Below are positions 1-8,699 of a stretch of 64,000 bases of DNA, piece after piece. Made by a program: the position numbers and the translations under genes. Position 1 is the first letter of the stretch. The number at the start of each line of letters is the position of its first letter. The notes below the pieces were generated by a model, which was not told the origin of the DNA, did no database searches, and was given only the letters and a program-made list of their open reading frames with translations. Source of the stretch: Phycisphaerae bacterium RAS1 (GTDB taxonomy: Bacteria > Planctomycetota > Phycisphaerae > UBA1845 > Fen-1342); NCBI GenBank assembly GCA_007859745.1, contig SMLU01000001.1, positions 2,418,001 to 2,482,000 on the forward strand, given 5' to 3'.

Positions 1-840
1 GCTGCGTTCAATATTCAGCACGACGGCGGCCACGGCGCCTATTCCGAACATCGCTGGATCAACAAGCTGGCGTCGCTGACGCTGGATCTGCTCGGCGGCA
101 GCTCCTACATGTGGGCGCGCAAGCACAACTCCATTCATCACAGCTACACGAACGTCGCCGGGCACGACGACGATATCAACATCGGTCCACTCGGCCGCCT
201 CTCGCCGCAGCAGAAACGCCTGCGCATTCACCGGCTGCAGCACATTTACCTGTGGGTGCTGTACGGGTTTCTGCCCGTCAAGTGGCACGTGTATGACGAT
301 TTTCGCGATCTGGTCACCGGTCGCACCGGCGGCCATCATTTTCCGCGTCCGCGCGGCTGGGACCTGGCGACGTTCATCGGCGGAAAGCTGCTTTTCTTCT
401 CGCTGGCGTTCGGGTTGCCGATGCTGCTGCATCCGTGGTGGTGTGTGCTGGTGTTCTACGGCATCGCTTCCTACGTCCAGGGGCTGACGCTGAGCGTGGT
501 GTTCCAGATGGCGCACTGCGTCGAACAGGCCGAGTTTCCGCAGCCGCAGCCCGGCACCGGCCAGATCGAGACCTGCTGGGCGGAGCACCAGGTGGAAACG
601 ACGGTGGATTTTGCTCCGCGCAACCGGCTGCTGGCGTGGTTTGTGGGCGGCCTGAACTTCCAGGTCGAGCACCACTTGTTCCCCCAGATATGCCACGTCC
701 ACTACCCCGCGATCGCGCCGCTGGTGCGCGAGACCTGCCGTGAGTTCGGACTCACGTACAGATACTACGAGACATTCCTCGCGGGGCTGGTGTCGCACTA
801 CCGCTGGCTGCGACGAATGGGTCGGCCGGTTCCCGCGTAG
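1..840 (+). CDS. fatty acid desaturase, front-end type (5' end outside window)
   Basis: Membrane di-iron fatty acyl desaturase that would introduce a double bond into membrane-lipid acyl chains. The frame is open from base 1, so the start lies upstream; 279 codons are visible. All three histidine boxes are present: HDGGH (visible residues 7-11), HNSIHH (42-47) and QVEHH (221-225). In the third box the first His is replaced by Gln, which family knowledge ties to front-end (delta-5/delta-6-like) desaturases. Hydrophobic segments lie between boxes 2 and 3, as expected for a four-helix membrane enzyme. No cytochrome b5 domain is visible, but it would sit in the missing N-terminus. Substrate and regiospecificity cannot be read from the sequence. 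Confidence 0.9.
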   Translation, partial: AAFNIQHDGGHGAYSEHRWINKLASLTLDLLGGSSYMWARKHNSIHHSYTNVAGHDDDINIGPLGRLSPQQKRLRIHRLQHIYLWVLYGFLPVKWHVYDDFRDLVTGRTGGHHFPRPRGWDLATFIGGKLLFFSLAFGLPMLLHPWWCVLVFYGIASYVQGLTLSVVFQMAHCVEQAEFPQPQPGTGQIETCWAEHQVETTVDFAPRNRLLAWFVGGLNFQVEHHLFPQICHVHYPAIAPLVRETCREFGLTYRYYETFLAGLVSHYRWLRRMGRPVPA

Positions 841-887
841 CGTGCGCGTGAAGTTGGGTGGGCCGGCCTCCGAGCTTCTGAACATTT

Positions 888-951
888 GGGTGGGACGGGC
901 GTCTCGCCCGTCGCCGCGATCTCAGGAACGGGCAAGATGCCCGTTCCACCC
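888..951. repeat. intergenic hairpin repeat, family C copy 1
   Basis: A 64-bp inverted repeat opening with GGGTGGGACGGGCG and closing with CCCGTTCCACCC. It contains two small palindromes (GACGGGCGTCTCGCCCGTC and AACGGGCAAGATGCCCGTT). Matching copies lie at 8559-8622 and 49885-49941. It sits between the desaturase stop and amt. Confidence 0.85.
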
Positions 952-998
952 GAAGAAGTTCACAGGCTTTCCGGCCGGCCTCGTTCCAGCCGGTCCCG

Positions 999-2285
999 TT
1001 GGTTAATGTATCGCGGCCCGTGACGCTCACACTGCTCCAATCCACGGCCCCGGCCATCGACGCCGGCAGCACCGCCTGGATGCTCACCAGCTCCGCGCTC
1101 GTGCTGCTCATGGTCCCCGGCCTGGCGCTCTTTTACGGCGGACTCGTCCGCCCCAAGAACATTCTCTCCACGATGATGCAGAGCTTCGTGGCGATGGCCG
1201 TGATCGGCCTTCAGTGGGTGCTGATCGGCTACGCGCTCAGCTTCGGCGCCAGCTTTGGCGGGCTGATCGGTTGGGACTGGAAGCTGGTCGGCCTGCACGG
1301 CCTGCCCTACACGGCCAACTACGCCGACAAGGCGATTCCCGAATACGTGTTCGTCATGTTTCAGGGCAAGTTCGCGATCATCACGCCGGCGCTGATCAGC
1401 GGGGCGATCGCCGAGCGGATCAAGTTTTCAGGATATGTGCTGTTCATCATTCTCTGGTCCACGCTGATCTATGATCCGCTGGCGCACTGGGTCTGGGCCA
1501 GCGGCGGCTGGCTGTTTCAGATGGGCGTGCTCGATTTCGCCGGCGGGACGGTGGTGCATATTTCGTCGGGCGTTTCGGCCCTCGTCCTCGCGCTGCTCGT
1601 GGGCAAGCGCCGCGACTATCCGCAAACCGCAATTCTGCCGAACAACCTGACGATGACGCTGACCGGGGCGGGGTTGCTTTGGTTCGGCTGGTTCGGCTTC
1701 AACGCGGGAAGCGCCGTGGCAGTCGAGCATCCGGTGGCCGGCGCAGTCGCGGGGCTGGCGTTCACGACAACGCAAACGGCGGCCGCCGCGGCGGCGCTCA
1801 CCTGGATGCTGATCGAATGGCTGCACCACGGTAAGCCGAGCAGCCTGGGGTTGGCGTCGGGGATTCTGGCCGGGCTGGTCGCGGTGACTCCGGCGGCCGG
1901 GCACATCACGCCGCTCTGGGCGATGCTGATGGGCGCGGTGGCGTCCGTGGTCTGCTTTGGCGCCTTGCAGCTCAAGCCGCGGCTGGGCTATGACGATTCA
2001 CTGGACGCCTTCGGCGTGCACGGCGTGGGCGGCATCTGGGGCGCGCTGGCGACCGGGCTGTTCTGCTCGATGCCGGTGGCGGGGCTGCTGGCCGGCGGCG
2101 GCTTCGGGCAACTCGGCAAGCAGGCCGTCGGCGTGGCGGCGACGATCGCGTTCGCCGCCGTCGGGACGCTGATCATCGCGGGTATCGTGCAGGCCACGGT
2201 TGGGCTGCGGGCCGAGCCGCAGCACGAGAGCGACGGGCTGGACATCAGCGTTCACGGCGAACGCGGGTATCATCTGGATCTGTAG
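999..2285 (+). CDS. amt: ammonium transporter Amt
   Basis: Channel-like inner-membrane ammonium/ammonia transporter. The 428-aa product has the family length and about 11 hydrophobic helices. Diagnostic segments are visible: LALFYGGLVRPKN early, TVVHISSGVSALVLAL in the middle and FGVHGVGGIWGAL late; the last two carry the pore histidines. The start is uncertain: TTG at 999 gives the longest frame, with GTG at 1020 and ATG at 1080 as alternatives. The short hydrophilic N-terminus favours 999 or 1020. A PII gene follows 23 nt downstream, the standard amt-glnK arrangement in which PII blocks the transporter when nitrogen is plentiful. No clear sigma-54 site was seen upstream. Confidence 0.93.
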   Translation: MVNVSRPVTLTLLQSTAPAIDAGSTAWMLTSSALVLLMVPGLALFYGGLVRPKNILSTMMQSFVAMAVIGLQWVLIGYALSFGASFGGLIGWDWKLVGLHGLPYTANYADKAIPEYVFVMFQGKFAIITPALISGAIAERIKFSGYVLFIILWSTLIYDPLAHWVWASGGWLFQMGVLDFAGGTVVHISSGVSALVLALLVGKRRDYPQTAILPNNLTMTLTGAGLLWFGWFGFNAGSAVAVEHPVAGAVAGLAFTTTQTAAAAAALTWMLIEWLHHGKPSSLGLASGILAGLVAVTPAAGHITPLWAMLMGAVASVVCFGALQLKPRLGYDDSLDAFGVHGVGGIWGALATGLFCSMPVAGLLAGGGFGQLGKQAVGVAATIAFAAVGTLIIAGIVQATVGLRAEPQHESDGLDISVHGERGYHLDL

Positions 2286-2308
2286 CGCCGTCACTGTTTG
2301 ACGAATCG

Positions 2309-2674
2309 ATGCCCATGAAACTGGTCATTGCCATCATCCGACCCGAGCGGCTCGAAGCCGTGCAGACCGCGCTGCGCGGCGTATTGGACGAAGCGGACAA
2401 CTACCGCCTGACCGTTCAGCCGGTGGAGGGGCACGGGCGGCTGCGCGGCGAGGTCGAGTACATCCGCGGGCAGGAAGTCCGCCCGCAGTTGGTGCGCCGC
2501 GTGCAGATTACGATCGGCGTCAACGACGGGTATGTCGAAAAGACGGTCGGCGCGATCCTTACCGCGGCGCGGACGCAGCCCGGCGGCGCCGTAGGCGACG
2601 GAAAGATATTCGTGGTGCCGCTCGAGGAGTGCGTGCGTATCCGCACCGGCGAGCGCGGCGGCACGGCGATCTGA
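2309..2674 (+). CDS. PII-family nitrogen regulatory protein (variant T-loop)
   Basis: Small trimeric signalling protein that senses 2-oxoglutarate and ATP/ADP and gates the adjacent ammonium transporter. It has 121 aa (ATG 2309; ATG 2315 gives the more typical MKLVIAIIRP start). Family marks are GDGKIFV and the C-terminal RIRTGE. The T-loop aligns with GlnB/GlnK without gaps, but the residue at the uridylylation position (Tyr51 in enterobacterial GlnB) is Ile; a Tyr sits one place earlier (VEYIRGQEV). About three extra residues lie before the T-loop and about two in the B-loop (TQPGGAVGDGK). Control by uridylylation at the usual site is therefore unlikely. Its place between amt and surE supports a GlnK-like role. 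Confidence 0.88.
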   Translation: MPMKLVIAIIRPERLEAVQTALRGVLDEADNYRLTVQPVEGHGRLRGEVEYIRGQEVRPQLVRRVQITIGVNDGYVEKTVGAILTAARTQPGGAVGDGKIFVVPLEECVRIRTGERGGTAI

Positions 2675-2688
2675 AGGCGAGGGCAGGC

Positions 2689-3459
2689 GTGCGAATTCTC
2701 GTCACCAACGACGACGGCATCCTGGCGCCCGGCATCGAGGCGCTGTATCGCGCCGCGGCCGAATTCGGCCACGTGGATGTCGTCGCCCCGGAGACATCGC
2801 AATCCGCCATGGGCCACGCCATCACCGTGCTCTCGCCCATGACCGTGCACCGTGTGCACGTGAACAACACCTTTCACGGCTGGAGCGTGGACGGACGCCC
2901 GGCCGATTGCGTCAAACTGGCGATGATGGAGCTGCTCGACGCCCGGCCGGACTTCGTGCTCAGCGGCATCAATCACGGCGCCAACACGGGTATGAACCTG
3001 CTCTACAGCGGCACGGTCGCCGGGGCGGCGGAAGGGGCGTTCCTGGGCGTGCCGGCGATGGCGGTTTCGCTGGAGCTTTCCGAAGAGCTGGACTTCGAGC
3101 GGGCGACGCGCATCGCGCGGCAGTGCTTCGCGTCATTCATCGCGTCGAAACCCGCCCCGGGCGCGTGCCTGAACGTCAACATCCCCTCGGCGGACCGCGG
3201 CACACCGCGCGGCGTGCGCGTCTGCCCGCAGGCGATGGTGACCATGGAAGATCACTATCGCAAGACGGTCGGACAGCAGGGGCACACGATCTACTGGCTG
3301 GACGGCCGGCTGCCGCACCCGGATCAGTGTCCCGACAGCGATTACGCGGCTCTGTGCGAGGGCTACGTGACGATCACGCCGCTGCGATTCGACATGACGG
3401 ATCATGCGCGGCTGGGGGAAGTCGGCGGTCAAGCATGGCCTGAGCGGTTTGACGCGTAG
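2689..3459 (+). CDS. surE: 5'/3'-nucleotidase SurE
   Basis: Cytoplasmic metal-dependent nucleoside monophosphate phosphatase of the SurE family, linked to stress survival and nucleotide recycling. GTG at 2689 is chosen because translation then begins VRILVTNDDG, which carries the metal-binding Asp pair at the usual N-terminal place; a GAGGGCAGG stretch precedes it. Other family motifs are SGINHGANTG and YSGTVAGAAEG. The 256 aa is the normal length. The gene starts 14 nt after the PII stop and is probably co-transcribed with amt-PII, although no functional link is established. Confidence 0.93.
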   Translation: MRILVTNDDGILAPGIEALYRAAAEFGHVDVVAPETSQSAMGHAITVLSPMTVHRVHVNNTFHGWSVDGRPADCVKLAMMELLDARPDFVLSGINHGANTGMNLLYSGTVAGAAEGAFLGVPAMAVSLELSEELDFERATRIARQCFASFIASKPAPGACLNVNIPSADRGTPRGVRVCPQAMVTMEDHYRKTVGQQGHTIYWLDGRLPHPDQCPDSDYAALCEGYVTITPLRFDMTDHARLGEVGGQAWPERFDA

Positions 3460-3510
3460 GGGGCGGGGCGCCGGGCGCGATACCGGCCTAACACTACAAC
3501 GCTGCTTTCT

Positions 3511-3730
3511 TCAGCCCTGGAAGGGCGAAAGAGCAAAGCCCCGGGCGCGAGCCCCGGGCGTGCGAGCGGAGATTCCCAGCAGCCCCGGAGGGGCGAAAGA
3601 AGCGCCTGCTTGCTCCCAGCAATCTGGAAACGCGATCGTTCTTTCGCCCCTCCGGGGCTTGCTCACGATTGCGCGACGCTCCCCGGGCTCGCGCCCGGGG
3701 CCTTATTCTGCCGCCCCTGTCCTGAAAATA
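3511..3730. repeat. composite hairpin repeat, family B copy 1
   Basis: About 220 bp made of nested inverted repeats: CAGCCC(T/C)GGA(A/G)GGGCGAAAG units in both orientations, plus an internal palindrome CCCCGGGCGCGAGCCCCGGG. A diverged full copy lies at 33921-34146 with a different internal palindrome (CCCACGGCGTCAGCCGTGGG). It fills the gap between surE and the IS110 transposase and ends about 18 bp from the transposase stop. Confidence 0.85.
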
Positions 3731-3747
3731 CGCCTCCGGAGGCGTGG

Positions 3748-4980
3748 CTAGGCTACCTTGGGGCGGAGTTGCACTTGGTATCCGATCGCCTCCAATCGAC
3801 GCACAAGCGAGTTGACGGCCCGCATCGGTTTGAGCTTGTCGAAGAACTGAACGCCGAGGTCGATGAAGTCTGAGCCCGTTTTCAGCATGTGGTAAAGCGT
3901 GGTCAGGATGCTGCGCGCGACGGCCATCGTGGCTCGCTTCATGCCGCGGCGGAAGGCGATGCGGCGGTGCTGGGCGTAGAAGTAGGAGTCCTTCTTCTGG
4001 CTCGCGGCCCAGGCCACTTGCACCAGCACGCGCCGCAGCCAGCGGTTGCCGTCGCGGGTTCGGCCGCTCTTGCATTTGCCGGCGCTTTCGTTGTTGCCGG
4101 GACAAACTCCCGCCCAGGCGCACAGGTGTGCGGCGGAGGGGAAGCGGCTCATGTCCGTGCCGATCTCGGACAGAATCAGACGCGCGGCGGTCGTGTCGAT
4201 GCCGGGAATTTCGCGCAAGCGTTCGATCGGCTCCCGGTTGTTGGAGAGCAGCTCGTCGAGCCGCGCTTCGAAGGCCTCGATCTGTCCTTCCAACATCTGC
4301 AACTGATCCATCAGTTGCTTCAGCATGAAGCGATGGTGCGCGCGCACGCCGCCGCGCAGCGCCTCGCGCAGCTCGGGAATCTTGGTCCGCAGCCGCTGGC
4401 GTGCCAGATCGGCCAGTGCGGCGGGGTCCTGCTGGCCGGCGATCATGGCCCGGATCATGGCCCGACCCGAGACGCCGACCACGTCGCTGGCGACCGAGGA
4501 GAGCTTGATGTTGGCGTCTTCCAACGTCTTCTGGATTCGATTCACCACACGGCTCTTGTCCTCAACCAGCGCGGTCCGTTGACGGGCCAGATCGCGCAGC
4601 TCGCGCTGCGGCCGCGGCGGCACGAAGCTGTCGCGCAGCAGGCCGCACTGCAACAACTGCGCCAGCCAGGCTGCGTCGTTGACGTCGGTCTTGCGTCCGG
4701 GCACGTTGTGGAAGTGCTGGGCATTGACCAGCATCAACGAGAAGCGATCCTCGAGCAGATTCCAGATCGGCTTCCAGTACACGCCGGTCGCCTCCATCGC
4801 GACCTTCTCGACCTGGTGCTCAGCCAGCCAATCGCCCAGCGCCAGAATCTGGGCCGTGGTCGTGCCGAAACGTTGCGCGAACGACGAGACCACTCCGTTC
4901 GCGTTCCGTCGCCGCACATGGGCCTGAATCGACTTCAGATGAATGTCCAACGCGCCGCAGCAGCCAAACAGAATCTCCAT
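3748..4980 (-). CDS. IS110-family transposase
   Basis: DEDD-type recombinase of the IS110 family, which moves DNA without a conventional DDE transposase and, in characterised members, is guided by a bridge RNA. The 410 aa run from ATG 4980. An in-frame extension to 5064 exists, but MEILFGCCGALDIHLKS is the typical beginning with the first catalytic Asp. The N-terminal RuvC-like DEDD domain includes MEATGVYWKP and GRKTDVNDAAWLA. The C-terminal Tnp_20 domain includes IPGIDTTAARLILSEIG, CAWAGVCPGNNESAGK and the catalytic-serine region. About 300 nt of non-coding DNA precede the gene and almost none follows it, the layout of the IS110 rather than the IS1111 group. The frame is intact. Confidence 0.93.
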   Translation of the reverse strand: MEILFGCCGALDIHLKSIQAHVRRRNANGVVSSFAQRFGTTTAQILALGDWLAEHQVEKVAMEATGVYWKPIWNLLEDRFSLMLVNAQHFHNVPGRKTDVNDAAWLAQLLQCGLLRDSFVPPRPQRELRDLARQRTALVEDKSRVVNRIQKTLEDANIKLSSVASDVVGVSGRAMIRAMIAGQQDPAALADLARQRLRTKIPELREALRGGVRAHHRFMLKQLMDQLQMLEGQIEAFEARLDELLSNNREPIERLREIPGIDTTAARLILSEIGTDMSRFPSAAHLCAWAGVCPGNNESAGKCKSGRTRDGNRWLRRVLVQVAWAASQKKDSYFYAQHRRIAFRRGMKRATMAVARSILTTLYHMLKTGSDFIDLGVQFFDKLKPMRAVNSLVRRLEAIGYQVQLRPKVA

Positions 4981-5292
4981 GACATGACCTCCGCTCCGCC
5001 GGCACTGGAAACGGGAGACGCCAATCCATTCAACAACCTGTCCTGCGTCCTCACCCGCAAACACGGGGGCGACAAATCAGTGTGCGTAACACGGCGTCCG
5101 AGTCAGACTCCGGGGCGAGCTCAAAGCTCACTGGGCGACGACTTCAACCCGTTCCCAATCCGCGCCTCGAAAGCGTACCCTTCGACCCCATTTTCATCAC
5201 CCAGTGTGCCGCATGGCGGCATGGCGACTCCGGGGCTAAAGGCCGGTGATCTTGCGATTCGTCGGCGATCCAAAGTAGCATTGTAGGAGTAG
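4981..5292 (-). other. non-coding left end of the IS110 element, candidate bridge-RNA region
   Basis: No gene fits in these 312 bases between the transposase start and the nnrD stop. In characterised IS110-group elements this position holds the bridge RNA that pairs with target and donor DNA. The region has several short self-complementary stretches (for example around GCCGCATGGCGGCATGGC). The element boundary was not located, and the RNA is inferred from position only. Confidence 0.45.
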
Positions 5293-6191
5293 TCACCCCT
5301 CGGCAAATCGCGAGAGCACCGACGGCAGCTCCGCCGCCACCTCGCGCGCCAGGTAGCCGAATGGCCCGATCCGATCGGCGAGGACATCCGCCGCCGTCCC
5401 GTGGACGTGCACACCCAGACAGGCCGCGCTGAATGGGTCGAGCCCCTGGCCCGCCAGCGCCGCGATCAGGCCGGTGAGCACGTCGCCCATGCCGCCGGCC
5501 GCCATGCCGGGATTTCCGCTGCTGTTTACGAACGCGCGGCGCCCGTCGCTGACCACCGTATGATGGCCTTTCAGCACGCACACGCTGCGCGTCGGCTTCG
5601 CGAACTCCCCTGCGGCCGCCGCTCGCTCGTCGTCTGATGCACACTTCCGCGGACGCAGGCCCAACCCGGCCCGCAGGCGCGCCATCTCGCCCGGATGCGG
5701 CGTCAGAATCGTCGGGCTGCGGCGCAACGGTTTCCAGGCCTCCGGCGGCTGCGCGGCGAGCATGTTGAGCGCGTCGGCGTCGATGACGCGCGTCGTCTGG
5801 ATGCCGGCCAGCAATTCAATCAGCGCCGCCGCCAGACCGGCGTTTTGACCCATTCCGGGGCCGATCGCAACGACGTGGGCCCAGTCGAGCTCGCGACGCG
5901 CAGCGAGTTGCCGCAGCGCGCCGGGGGCTATTCGCCCGTCGCTGTCCTCGTCGAGCGGCGCCGTCATCAGGCACGGCTCCGCAGCCGCGACGATCGGCAG
6001 CACCGACGCCGGCGTGTAGAGGCGCACGAGTCCGGCTCCGCCACGCAGCGCCCCGAGGCCGCACAGGACGGCCGCCCCGCTCATTCCGCGGCTGCCGGCC
6101 AGAATGGCGACGTGCCCGGCGAGTCCCTTGTGCATCGTCGCGGAGCGCGCCGGCAGGCTCGGCAGGCTTGTGATCGTCTTCCAGCGGAGCG

Positions 6192-6195
<4 letters not shown>
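5293..6195 (-). CDS. nnrD: ADP-dependent NAD(P)H-hydrate dehydratase
   Basis: Metabolite-repair enzyme that dehydrates damaged NADHX/NADPHX back to NAD(P)H using ADP. It has 300 aa with a ribokinase-like fold. Motifs are the N-terminal KGLAGHVAILAGSRGMSGA, the VIDADALN segment, LTPHPGEMARL and the C-terminal NPGMAAGGMGDVLTGLIAA nucleotide-binding stretch. Only the dehydratase domain is present; the epimerase domain (NnrE) found in fused proteins is absent. ATG 6195 overlaps the larB stop as ATGA, so the two genes are translationally coupled. The frame stays open upstream to 6420, but that extension is a shadow of larB. Confidence 0.9.
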
Positions 6196-7025
<830 letters not shown>

Positions 7026-7094
7026 CCCTACAACCGCGGCTGCCGGTTTTCAACGACGCCGCGGGAGGTCCGAACCCGCCGTCGGCTTGTCTGC

Positions 7095-7191
7095 CCGAAC
7101 CCGCCGCGCCAAGCGGCGGGGTGACGTCCGCGGCACACGAGGCGCCGCTCGCCTACGATCGTCACCCCGCCGCTTGGCGCGGCGGGTTCGG
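7095..7191. repeat. 97-bp bipartite palindromic element, family A copy 1
   Basis: Left arm CCGAACCCGCCGCGCCAAGC and its inverse on the right, flanking a core with GGCGCCGCTCGC. Each arm can fold alone (CCCGCCGC-gccaa-GCGGCGGG), and the two arms can also pair with each other. It lies in the 377-bp gap between larB and the PEP-CTERM gene. Confidence 0.9.
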
Positions 7192-7228
7192 AAATCAGCC
7201 CTGCGCGGGACCGAGCCGCTCGCGACAC

Positions 7229-7276
7229 TGAATGAAAAAAATCGCCGCCGGGCACAGTTGGGCCGGCGGCGATTCT
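7229..7276 (-). terminator. rho-independent terminator, minus strand
   Basis: ATCGCCGCCGG pairs with CCGGCGGCGAT across an 11-nt loop, and on the minus strand the stem is followed by a run of seven T. It sits about 130 nt beyond the stop of the PEP-CTERM gene. Confidence 0.7.
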
Positions 7277-7307
7277 TGAAGTTCGCAGGAGCTTTCCCTG
7301 ATCTCTT

Positions 7308-7372
7308 TCCGAGGCGCGACCGTGAGGGAGCGGAGGCTTGACAACCGCTTGCTCACGCGCGCGGCTCGGATC
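7308..7372. repeat. hairpin repeat, family I copy 1
   Basis: A 65-bp segment from TCCGAGGCGCGACCGTGAGG to GCTCACGCGCGCGGCTCGGATC. Its near-identical partner is at 44538-44601, and a fragment (GCGACCGTGAGGGAGCGG) lies at 32774-32791. The ends TCCGAG and CTCGGA form an inverted repeat. Confidence 0.8.
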
Positions 7373-7402
7373 GAAACCGTGGTGCGGGCTTTGTCACCCG
7401 CT

Positions 7403-8269
7403 CTAACGGCCGAGCATCCTGCGGCCAAAGGCCAGCAATCCGCCGGCCAGGAGCAGCAGCGAGGACGGCTCAGGGACCGGCTCGCCGTAAATGAAGTCGT
7501 CCATGACAACCAGGTCGACCGGCACGATGCGGCCGTCGCCCTCGGGATCGTCGACCACGCCGTCGGCGAGGTTCTCGTCGCCGCTGGTGATGATCACGTG
7601 CGCCACCATGGCGTCGACAAACGAGACGCCGGTGAACGAGAACGACTGATGCGCGATGCCGGCCGCGGGGACCAGCGCCGTGAAGATGAGCTGGTCGTTC
7701 GAGTCGAAGTATTCAATCTTCGTCTCGTTCGCCAGATCGACGTCGGAAAAGACCGAGCCGAAGCCGCGCGTGGTCGCCGGCGTGTTCGACCCGGGGATAA
7801 AGAAATCGACGCGCGTGACGTTGCTCCCGAGCGACGTGAACAGCCGCTCCGGGCTGAAGGCCTCGAACTCGCCCAGGTAGCTGGCGTCGATGTTCGCGAA
7901 GTCCTTCGGGGTCGCCGTCGGATTGTCGGCGTCGGCGCTGACCTGGAAGCCCGTGCCCGGCGTGCCGAAGAGTACACCGCGGGCGCGGCCGGGCGTGCTC
8001 TGGTTGAAGAAATCCGCGGGGAACGCGTTGGGCGCCGCGAATGCATCCGGGACAGCGTCCCAGTTGATTTCACGCCGACCGCTGCCGAACGAGCCGGGGT
8101 TATTAGGATTGAGGGCGCCAAGGTCCAGCCGGTACTGATCCACCGCCGCCTGAATGTCGGCGGCAGCCAGACCGGCGGCCTGTCGGACGGTCTGTGCGTC
8201 GGCGGCGGAGGCTGCAAACGCAGCGGCGGCCAGCGCCGGCGACAGACGCGTCAGTGTCGGAAATCGCAT
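7403..8269 (-). CDS. exported PEP-CTERM sorting-domain protein
   Basis: Exported protein of unknown function (288 aa). It has an N-terminal signal peptide (MRFPTLTRLSPALAAAAFAA, cleavage expected near ADAQ) and a C-terminal PEP-CTERM tripartite signal: VPEP, a hydrophobic stretch (SSLLLLAGGLLAFG) and a basic RRMLGR end. By family knowledge such proteins are processed by an exosortase and linked to exopolysaccharide. No exosortase gene is in this window. The middle part is beta-rich and not recognised. A terminator lies downstream at 7229-7276. Confidence 0.88.
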   Translation of the reverse strand: MRFPTLTRLSPALAAAAFAASAADAQTVRQAAGLAAADIQAAVDQYRLDLGALNPNNPGSFGSGRREINWDAVPDAFAAPNAFPADFFNQSTPGRARGVLFGTPGTGFQVSADADNPTATPKDFANIDASYLGEFEAFSPERLFTSLGSNVTRVDFFIPGSNTPATTRGFGSVFSDVDLANETKIEYFDSNDQLIFTALVPAAGIAHQSFSFTGVSFVDAMVAHVIITSGDENLADGVVDDPEGDGRIVPVDLVVMDDFIYGEPVPEPSSLLLLAGGLLAFGRRMLGR

Positions 8270-8699
8270 ATCGAAGACTCCTGTTTTTTGTCGGTTCGGC
8301 TCGCAGGCTGGTCACGAACGATTGCGTCGAACGGACCGGGGTTTTCGCTCTTTGCCTGTTCCGATAACCGAAAGTTGATGCGACCCGGGTTCGGAGGCCC
8401 GGTCACCAGCGTGTCCGAGGCGCTGATGCATATGGATGGCCGCGGAGAGGAGACGGTCCTCGCGCAGCCTTCCATAAGGTCGTAGGCAGGCTCGTCCGCT
8501 AAAGTCCAGTTTGGCCGAGAGATCGCTTCGGATTAGTCTGGGAATCGGCTTTGCCCTGGGGTGGGACGGGCGTCTCGCCCGTCCCTGCGATGCTATGAAC
8601 GGGCAAGATGCCCGTTCCACCCCGAGAATCGCGCAGACTTCGAATCGGCCGCGGGATATGATGCTTGGAATCTGTGTGCTGGGAATCCAGGAAACGGCC
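8270..8699. other. 430-bp gene-free region upstream of the S8 protease
   Basis: Divergent intergenic region between the PEP-CTERM gene and the protease. It contains family C copy 2 (8559-8622). The rest holds no ORF or RNA that can be supported. No sigma-54-type site was found. Confidence 0.6.
8559..8622. repeat. intergenic hairpin repeat, family C copy 2
   Basis: Same 64-bp structure as 888-951, with the two internal palindromes conserved and only the spacer (CCTGCGATGCTATG) different. It falls inside an in-frame upstream extension of the protease ORF, which argues that translation starts after it. Confidence 0.85.

Noticed and set aside
3889-5286. Plus-strand ORF of 465 codons over the IS110 transposase
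   Set aside because: Antisense shadow with His/Gln/Arg-rich composition.
8511-8699. Longer S8 protease start including 63 extra codons
   Set aside because: The extension runs through family C repeat DNA and would put the signal peptide in the interior.
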